A DNA stretch of 6,768 nucleotides from Mycobacterium sp. (GTDB lineage: Bacteria > Actinomycetota > Actinomycetes > Mycobacteriales > Mycobacteriaceae): NCBI GenBank assembly GCA_025965815.1, contig JAOPWF010000615.1, positions 1 through 6,768 on the forward strand, written 5' to 3'. The position numbers and the translations under genes are program-made. The notes under the pieces were generated by a model. It was not told the DNA's origin and did not search any database. It saw nothing but the letters and a program-made list of their open reading frames with translations. Of this stretch, positions 1 to 4,927 are shown piece after piece. How positions within the stretch are numbered: position 1 is the first letter of the stretch; each line of letters opens with the position of its first letter.

Positions 1-200
1 CAGGCTCCCTGGACAAGCTGTGGGCCGCCCGGCCGATCACCGACGCGGTTCTCGGCGATCGCGCCGGCAAGCGCCTGGCCCAGGTGCTGCTGGACCGCCA
101 CGGCGATGAGGCGCTGCCGTGGGCCCGGCGGCTGGCCGGCTGGGCGCAGACCTGCCTGAGCGAAGTCGAGGCCTACGCCCAGCGGCCCGCCCGCCGCTAA
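1..200 (+). CDS. C-terminal end of an unidentified protein (5' partial)
   Basis: An open frame enters from the left edge (first full codon at 3) and ends at TAA 198-200, giving 65 visible residues. The fragment is helix-prone and rich in Ala, Arg and Leu, with several Trp residues (LDKLW, LPWARRLAGWAQ). It ends in a basic tail (QRPARR). Third codon positions are almost all G or C, as in the genes that follow, so it looks like genuine coding sequence of the same cluster. No catalytic or binding motif is visible in this piece and I do not recognise the family. It lies on the same strand as the following genes, with a 92-base gap to the next start that contains a short hairpin, so it may or may not share their transcript. 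Confidence 0.6.
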   Translation, partial: GSLDKLWAARPITDAVLGDRAGKRLAQVLLDRHGDEALPWARRLAGWAQTCLSEVEAYAQRPARR

Positions 201-216
201 CCCACCCAATAAGCAA

Positions 217-240
217 CCCGCGGCCGATCCGGGCCGCTGG
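217..240 (+). other. Small GC-rich hairpin between genes
   Basis: A perfect 6-bp stem (GCGGCC at 220-225 with GGCCGC at 232-237) closes a 6-base loop. It can be extended by two or three C-G pairs beyond one mismatch. It sits 20 bases after the stop of the upstream gene and has no T tract, so it could be a weak actinobacterial-type terminator, an attenuator, or chance in such GC-rich DNA. I see no convincing -10/-35 promoter in the 201-292 gap. Confidence 0.3.
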
Positions 241-292
241 GCTACCCCGTCACGCCCAAATCCGGGCTGACACCACAGAAAGGAACTCCACG

Positions 293-862
293 ATGACCCG
301 CACCGCCACCCCGCACGCCCCCGCGTTCGCCTCAGCCAGCAACATCTCCACCGCCGACGAACTGCTCGGCCGGCTGATCGCCTGCCGACCTATCGAAGAC
401 CGCATGTTCGACACCAAGGTCGGCTCATCGACGGCCACCGTCTGCCAGGTCGTCACCGTCGACGATGACGGCACCCCCGACGACCTCGGCGAACGGCCGA
501 TCTTCTGGCAGGTCGTACGCCGCCAGCTGACCGCCGCCACCGAGGCGACGCCGTGGATCGCCGGGCGGCTGGTGCAGGTCGGGCAGGCCTACAAGCTCGA
601 CAGCCTCACCGACCGCGACGCCGGCCTGGTCGCGTGCGCCGCTGGCCTCCCTGCCCACCGGCGACGCGGACAGCTGATCCCGGCGGTGGGCCGCCGGGAG
701 GCGACTTCCCGGTGGCCCACCGCCCGCCTTCACAGCAGCGGCCGGAAGGAGGCCACGCCATGCCCGCACCGAAACGGGCACCCCAGGTCACCGGCCCGGC
801 CAGCTACGCCCGGCTGCGCCCCGTCGAACAGGACGCCCGCCACCGAGTGCTGGACGCCGTAG
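293..862 (+). CDS. Small unidentified protein, probably frame-disrupted near its 3' end
   Basis: The start at 293 is chosen because AAAGGAA (279-285) lies 7 bases upstream. The same frame is open back to 119, but that part reads as non-coding. Residues 1 to about 117 look natural: a Thr/Ala-rich leader, then an alpha-beta segment with STATVCQVVTVDDDG, ERPIFWQVVRRQL and PWIAGRLVQVGQAYKLDSL. After about base 644 the translation turns into Arg/Pro/His-rich low-quality sequence and runs 103 bases into the next gene, past that gene's ribosome binding site. Skipping one base there gives the ending ASLPTGDADS and a TGA at 675-677, directly before the 682-724 hairpin, for a product of about 127 aa. 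I therefore think the true product is shorter and the frame is broken by an indel or by recoding. No domain is recognised. It is probably co-transcribed with the HTH gene. Confidence 0.6.
   Translation: MTRTATPHAPAFASASNISTADELLGRLIACRPIEDRMFDTKVGSSTATVCQVVTVDDDGTPDDLGERPIFWQVVRRQLTAATEATPWIAGRLVQVGQAYKLDSLTDRDAGLVACAAGLPAHRRRGQLIPAVGRREATSRWPTARLHSSGRKEATPCPHRNGHPRSPARPATPGCAPSNRTPATECWTP
682..724 (+). promoter_or_regulatory. Strong 19-bp intergenic hairpin (terminator or attenuator-like)
   Basis: Left arm 682-700 and right arm 706-724 pair over 19 positions: 17 Watson-Crick and 2 G-U pairs in RNA, around a 5-base loop (GCGAC). No T run follows, so it would be a GC-rich hairpin without a U tract. 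Its place between the TGA at 675-677 and the strong SD at 744-752 is what one expects of an intergenic element, so it argues against the visible frame of the upstream gene being coding here. It could lower read-through into, or stabilise, the HTH-HNH-polymerase message. Confidence 0.6.
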
Positions 863-1254
863 CCCTGATGCGCACCCAAGGGCTGTCGCTGTCCGCGGCG
901 GCCCGGGAGGCCGGCACTCGTCCGGCGACCGTCCGCCGCTACGCCGCCCCGGCGCTCGTCCAGCAGGGGCGGCGGCACCAGGTCACCCCGTCGGACCGGC
1001 TCTACCGGCGGATGCGGGTGCTGACCCCCGATGGCCGCCGCGACGTCGATGTCCGCAGCAGCCGCCAGGCCAGCCGGGTAGCCGCCCACTACAACGCCAT
1101 CCAGCACTACCTACGCACCGGCGACGACACCGCCCTGCGCAAGTTCCGCAACGTCTGCGTCGGCGGACAACCGCTGGCCACCGACCTGCAGGCCATCGAA
1201 CGGCACGCCAGCGCCGGTGAGCTCGCCATCGACGACATCTACCCCCACCGCTGA
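760..1254 (+). CDS. Helix-turn-helix DNA-binding protein, 164 aa
   Basis: The start at 760 follows a near-perfect Shine-Dalgarno GGAAGGAGG (744-752) by 7 bases. The frame is open further upstream (to 553) but that part is non-coding shadow. Residues about 26-62 form a predicted helix plus helix-turn-helix (RVLDAVALMRTQG, then SLSAAAREAGTRPATVRRYA), the pattern of resolvase/Xre-type DNA recognition helices. A basic middle region follows (SDRLYRRMRVLTPDGRRDVDVR), then a helical C-terminus ending TDLQAIERHASAGELAIDDIYPHR. It resembles, from memory, small uncharacterised bacterial HTH proteins with the same 'TD..IE..A..GEL...DIY' ending. No nuclease or recombinase residues are evident. It ends 41 bases before the HNH/polymerase frame, so an operon is likely. 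A repressor, or an origin- or end-binding role for the element, is inference. Confidence 0.8.
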   Translation: MPAPKRAPQVTGPASYARLRPVEQDARHRVLDAVALMRTQGLSLSAAAREAGTRPATVRRYAAPALVQQGRRHQVTPSDRLYRRMRVLTPDGRRDVDVRSSRQASRVAAHYNAIQHYLRTGDDTALRKFRNVCVGGQPLATDLQAIERHASAGELAIDDIYPHR

Positions 1255-1282
1255 CCAGCCGCGAACCCACCACCCGCCAGAT

Positions 1283-1294
1283 ACGGAGCTCCGT
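1283..1294. promoter_or_regulatory. Perfect 12-bp palindrome containing the Shine-Dalgarno of the HNH/polymerase frame
   Basis: ACGGAGCTCCGT is its own reverse complement and includes the GGAG (1285-1288) that sits 7 bases before the ATG at 1296. It could be an operator for the HTH protein encoded just upstream, or could pair to mask the ribosome binding site. A 12-bp palindrome with no loop can also arise by chance. Confidence 0.3.
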
Positions 1295-1295
1295 C

Positions 1296-1716
1296 ATGTC
1301 TGCCCTACCCGAACCTGACCCGATCCGCGCCGACCGGCGCCGCACCGCCCGCCGCTGCCTCGTCCCCGAAGAGGCCGCGTGCGTGCTGTGCGGGCACACC
1401 GACCCCACCGGCCTCACGCTGGAGGACGACCACGTCCTCGGCGCAGCCGCCTCCGATGAAGTGCGGGTGTGGCTGTGCCGGAACTGCCACGCCAGCCAGA
1501 CCACCACCCGCCTCGACCACCAAGCCGGCAGCCCCGCCGGCCGTCACCGGCCCCCCGACAGCCTGCTCGACCGGCTCGCCCGCGCCCTGCGGTCCCTCGG
1601 GGTGTTCGCCCACGACCTTGCCCACGCACTGTTCCACTTCGCCGAGCAACTCGCCCAGCTCGCACAGGCTCGACGCGTTCGCCCCCGGCTGGCGCACCCA
1701 AGGGTGGGCAGCATGA
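1296..1716 (+). other. HNH-nuclease-like module, in frame with the polymerase; possibly a separate gene
   Basis: C29xxC32, thirteen residues, D45-H46, fourteen residues, then C61xNC64-H65 give the treble-clef layout of HNH/zinc-finger proteins. Residues about 88-125 form a Leu/Ala-rich helix (LLDRLARALRSLGVFAHDLA). As I recall, small stand-alone bacterial proteins combine this same 'DHv.g...LC.NCH' motif with such a helix. In the visible frame the module runs on into the polymerase through low-quality sequence (RRVRPRLAHPRVGS, 126-139). If one base is skipped near 1674, the end becomes LDAFAPGWRTQGWAA and stops at TGA 1714-1716, which overlaps ATG 1713 as ATGA, the classic layout of two coupled genes. 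Genuine fusion, indel or +1 recoding are all possible. Nuclease activity is inferred from the motif only. Confidence 0.6.
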
Positions 1717-4640
1717 CCCCCACCGACCCGAGCCGCGGATCAGACGGCGAGAGCCCGGCCGCGGTCACGCCCGACGAAAATCGTCTGCCGATCGTCGTGC
1801 GGGCGCACGCCATCCCCGCCACACCGCAGACAGACCCAAAGGCACGCACGAGCCCGCCACCGTCCGGCCGCCGCGCCCGGGCCGCGCTCACCCGACCGCC
1901 ACGGCGCCCAGGACCCGGCAGCAACCCCAGCGAGCTCCTGGTGTTCGACACCGAAACCACCACCGACGCCACGCAAGCCCTGACATTCGGCTGCTGGCAG
2001 TACCTACGCCGACGCGGCACCGGGTGGCAGTGCGTCCAAGAGGGGCTGTTTCATCCCGACGACCTCGCGACCACCGACCCGCCGAGGCTGCAGCTGCTGC
2101 GCGACCACGCCGCCGCCAGCACCTCCGCCGCAGGCGCCGACCGGCCCATCGCCGTGCTCACCCGCGCTCAGTTCGTCGAACAGGTCTTGTTCACCGCAGC
2201 ATGGCGCGGCCGGGCCCGCGTCGTCGGCTTCAACCTCCCCTTCGATCTGTCCCGGCTCGCGTTCGACGTCGGCGAAGGACGCAGCACCAACCGCGGCGGC
2301 TTCTCCCTCATCCTGGCAAAAGGCAACGAGGCGAAGGGCTACACCGAGCGCAAACACCGCCCCCGGATACGGATCAAGCACATCAACGCCACCCGCGCGC
2401 AGATCAGCTTCGGCACCGCCACCGCAGGAGCCGCCGCGGGCGGCTGGGCCGGGGACTTCGTCGACCTGCGCACCCTGACGTTCGCGCTCACCGGCCGCGG
2501 CTACAGCCTGCAATCGGCATCCGAGGCGTTCGGCGTCCCCGGAAAGGCCAACCCCGGGGAGCACGGCCAGGTCACCGCCGCCTACATCGACTACTGCCGC
2601 CAGGACGTCACCGCCACCGCCGCGCTTTGTGAGGCCGCCAGCCGGGAACTACGCGCGCTGCGGCTGCCGATCATCGAGCCCTACGCCTACAGCCCCGCCA
2701 GCCTGGCGAAAGCGACCCTCGACGCGATGGGCGTCCAACCGGTCCTCGATCGTCATCCCGACACCGACCCATGGCTGCTCGGCATCGCGATGAGCGCCTT
2801 CTACGGCGGCCGCGCCGAATGCCGCATCCGCAAGACCGCCGTCCCGGTACGGCTGGTGGACTTCACCAGCACCTACCCCACCATCTGCGGACTCCTAGGG
2901 ACTTGGCGGTACATCAGCGCCGACCGGATCTCCACCGACGACAGCCCTGGCACGACACAGCAGATGCAGCAGCTCCTCGACACCGTCACCGTCGACTGGG
3001 CCTTCGACCCACACCTGTGGCCCTCCCTCGTTGGGTTCGCCCAGATCCGCCCCGACGGCGACGTACTGCCGGTCCGCGCCCAGTACGACCAGAACACCCC
3101 GAGCTGGGGCATCGGGGCGAACCCGCTGACCGCCGACGAGCCGCTCTGGTACGCCCTGCCCGACCTCGTCGCCTCAGCCCTGCTCACCGGTCGGCCTCCG
3201 ACCGTGCTGCGCGCGGTGCTGCTGCATCCGGTCGGTACGGCGCCGGGGCTCACGCCGTTCACGCTGCCCGGGGGCTGCACCGTCGACCCCGCCGCCGAGG
3301 ACCCGTTCCTGGCGATGGCCGAGCATCGCGTCCGCGTCCGCAAAGACCCCGCACTCGACGAGTGGGAGCGTGATCGGATCCAACTGTTCCTGAAGATCGC
3401 CTCGAACGCCGGGGCGTACGGCATCAATGCCGAGTACAACCGCGTGGACCTGCCGGTCGGGCAGCGAGCCGAGGTCACTGTCTACGGCAACGCCGAGCAG
3501 CCGTTCACCGACCAGGTCGGCGCTCCGGAAGACCCCGGCCGGTTCTGCTACCCGCCTGTGGCCGCGGTCATCACCGCAGCTGCCCGGCTGTTGCTGGCGT
3601 TGCTCGAGCGCTCCGTGATCGACCTGGGCGGCAGCTGGGCCATGGCCGATACCGACAGCATGGCCATCGTCGCCACCCCAACGGGCGGGCTGCTGCCGTG
3701 CCCCGGCGGCTCTCACGACCTCGACGGGCAGCCGGCGATCCGGGCGCTGCCCTACCAGCAGGTCGACGCCATCCGTCACCGCTTCAACGACCTGAACCCC
3801 TACGACCCGCAGGCCGTCGCGGAGGTGCTCAAGGCTGAGGTCGATGCTCACTGCTACGCCGTCGCCGCGAAGCGCTACGCCCTGTTCCGTGACGACGAGA
3901 CTGGCCTGCCACGTCTCGTACAGGCGAGCGAGCACGCCCCCTGCTCCCACGGACTGGGCCACCTGCTCAACCCCATCGATCCCGACCACGATCCTGACGG
4001 TCCCCGGTGGATCGTCCAACTCTGGGAACACGAACTCGCCAAGGAGCTCACCCCGCAGCTGGCAGGCCCAGCGCCGGACTGGTACACCCGCCCGACGTTG
4101 TCCCGCCTGAACGCCACCAGCCCCCAGATGCTGCCGACCTTCGCCGCCTACAACCAGGGCAAGCCCTGGTCGCAGCGGGTCAAGCCGTTCAACTTCCTGA
4201 TGTTCGCCCCCGGTGCCCAACCACCCGACAACGACCAGGGCGGCGTCAAGCTGGTCGCCCCCTACACACCAGCCCGCCGCTGGCGAACTCTGCGCTGGCT
4301 AGACCTCACCAGCCCCGGCCGCAGCTACCGCCTGAGCACCGACCCGTCCCAGCCGGGCCGGGCCACCATCGCCACGAACACCGCCAACACCGGCCTGTAC
4401 CTGACGCACCCCGAAAGCAAGAGCTGCGAGCCCGACGGCCTGACCTGTTCCCGGCGGACGCGCGGCGTGCTCAGACGCAGACCGGTCACCATGGCTTCGC
4501 TCTGGCACATCGGGAAGGAGGCCAACCGACTCGACGAACGCGAGACCGGCCAAGTCACGGCCGGGGACCTCGCTGATCACCAGCTGACCTACGAGCACCA
4601 CGGGCTGTCAGCTGACTGGCACACCACTGTGCTGCCTTGA
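1296..4640 (+). CDS. Family B DNA polymerase with 3'-5' exonuclease and N-terminal HNH-like domain
   Basis: This is a template-directed DNA polymerase with a proofreading domain; 1114 codons are open. Residues 29-65 hold an HNH/zinc motif, and 140-212 is a Pro/Arg-rich linker. The exonuclease is intact: motif I FDTET (D218, E220), motif II NLPFD (N313, D317), motif III YCRQD (Y433, D437). Polymerase motif A is DFTSTYP (D522, Y527), motif B starts at K700 and reads KIASNAGAYG, motif C is ADTDS (D785, D787), and the KxY motif is KRY (859-861). The 178 residues from A to B and 85 from B to C leave room for TPR1/TPR2-like insertions, as in protein-primed and primer-independent PolB, but I cannot prove them. 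A further 230 residues follow KxY (SHGLGHLL, WSQRVKPFNFLMF, TRGVLRRR). The ATG at 1296 has GGAG 7 bases upstream. The polymerase proper may instead begin at ATG 1713, preceded by AAGGG. It is probably an element-encoded replicase, not a housekeeping enzyme. Confidence 0.88.
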   Translation: MSALPEPDPIRADRRRTARRCLVPEEAACVLCGHTDPTGLTLEDDHVLGAAASDEVRVWLCRNCHASQTTTRLDHQAGSPAGRHRPPDSLLDRLARALRSLGVFAHDLAHALFHFAEQLAQLAQARRVRPRLAHPRVGSMTPTDPSRGSDGESPAAVTPDENRLPIVVRAHAIPATPQTDPKARTSPPPSGRRARAALTRPPRRPGPGSNPSELLVFDTETTTDATQALTFGCWQYLRRRGTGWQCVQEGLFHPDDLATTDPPRLQLLRDHAAASTSAAGADRPIAVLTRAQFVEQVLFTAAWRGRARVVGFNLPFDLSRLAFDVGEGRSTNRGGFSLILAKGNEAKGYTERKHRPRIRIKHINATRAQISFGTATAGAAAGGWAGDFVDLRTLTFALTGRGYSLQSASEAFGVPGKANPGEHGQVTAAYIDYCRQDVTATAALCEAASRELRALRLPIIEPYAYSPASLAKATLDAMGVQPVLDRHPDTDPWLLGIAMSAFYGGRAECRIRKTAVPVRLVDFTSTYPTICGLLGTWRYISADRISTDDSPGTTQQMQQLLDTVTVDWAFDPHLWPSLVGFAQIRPDGDVLPVRAQYDQNTPSWGIGANPLTADEPLWYALPDLVASALLTGRPPTVLRAVLLHPVGTAPGLTPFTLPGGCTVDPAAEDPFLAMAEHRVRVRKDPALDEWERDRIQLFLKIASNAGAYGINAEYNRVDLPVGQRAEVTVYGNAEQPFTDQVGAPEDPGRFCYPPVAAVITAAARLLLALLERSVIDLGGSWAMADTDSMAIVATPTGGLLPCPGGSHDLDGQPAIRALPYQQVDAIRHRFNDLNPYDPQAVAEVLKAEVDAHCYAVAAKRYALFRDDETGLPRLVQASEHAPCSHGLGHLLNPIDPDHDPDGPRWIVQLWEHELAKELTPQLAGPAPDWYTRPTLSRLNATSPQMLPTFAAYNQGKPWSQRVKPFNFLMFAPGAQPPDNDQGGVKLVAPYTPARRWRTLRWLDLTSPGRSYRLSTDPSQPGRATIATNTANTGLYLTHPESKSCEPDGLTCSRRTRGVLRRRPVTMASLWHIGKEANRLDERETGQVTAGDLADHQLTYEHHGLSADWHTTVLP

Positions 4641-4856
4641 CTCCGCAGTCTGGGCAGTAACCGCATCAGGGAACACCTCAAGATCAGCGACCGACGCCTC
4701 GTTCCCATCCTTCCCGGACGAGTAGCGCCGCGTCGAGATCTGCAGCGCGAGCTACTGCAGCTCTCACAGCACACGCCTGCTACCTACGAGCGGAACGGTG
4801 TGGACGATGGCCGAGTCAAGGCGGAGCAAGACTGTTCTCGGCCATCCCCGTCGTGA
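4641..4856 (+). pseudogene. In-frame 71-codon HTH-like tail after the polymerase stop codon
   Basis: Downstream of TGA 4638-4640 the polymerase frame stays open to TGA 4854-4856. The translation opens LRSLGSNRIREHLKISDRRL and goes on with VPILPGRVAPRRDLQRELLQL, a plausible helix-turn-helix of the type 'KISDRRLVPILPG..APR'. There is no start codon or ribosome binding site that would make it an independent gene. Third positions are clearly less GC-biased than in the polymerase (roughly two thirds G/C). The simplest reading is that the polymerase once ended with a small HTH domain that a nonsense codon has cut off. Read-through or chance are alternatives. The rest of the gap to 4927 holds an inverted repeat and a run of eight G (4903-4910), with no other convincing gene. 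Confidence 0.35.
4806..4846. repeat. Perfect 10-bp inverted repeat in the convergent gap
   Basis: GATGGCCGAG (4806-4815) is matched exactly by CTCGGCCATC (4837-4846) around a 21-base spacer. Outside the arms, GACG and CGTC can pair beyond a 2-base bulge. It lies between the convergent polymerase and membrane-protein genes, where a bidirectional terminator is expected. The long spacer and lack of a T tract make a protein-binding or element-end site equally possible. Confidence 0.45.
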
Positions 4857-4927
4857 TGACTCAGCACTACGCTGGACGCACCAACGGATCCTTGGAGCGA
4901 AAGGGGGGGGATGCACTTCAAACGTCT

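Noticed and set aside
119..292. Longer start for the small upstream gene at 119
   Set aside because: It overlaps the end of the preceding gene by 82 bases, has no ribosome binding site, and the added residues are Arg/Pro-rich shadow sequence; the ATG at 293 has AAAGGAA at the right distance.
553..759. Longer start for the HTH gene at 553
   Set aside because: The added part overlaps the credible portion of the upstream gene and has shadow-like composition; the ATG at 760 has a near-perfect SD.
1469..2632. 387-residue + strand frame inside the polymerase gene
   Set aside because: Almost only Arg, Pro, His and Ala, as expected of an off-frame reading of high-GC coding sequence; the polymerase frame carries the motifs.
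3174..4220. 348-residue - strand frame opposite the polymerase
   Set aside because: Gly/Val/Arg-rich antisense shadow over conserved polymerase motifs; no ribosome binding site or domain seen.
4692..4735. Nested short inverted repeats (CGACGC/GCGTCG and CTCGT/ACGAG) in the gap
   Set aside because: Short arms, a 15-base loop and a 7-base bulge; likely chance in GC-rich DNA and overlaps the HTH-like tail.
4903..4910. Run of eight G as a terminator or slippage signal
   Set aside because: No hairpin adjoins it in the right place, and it lies outside any supported coding region.
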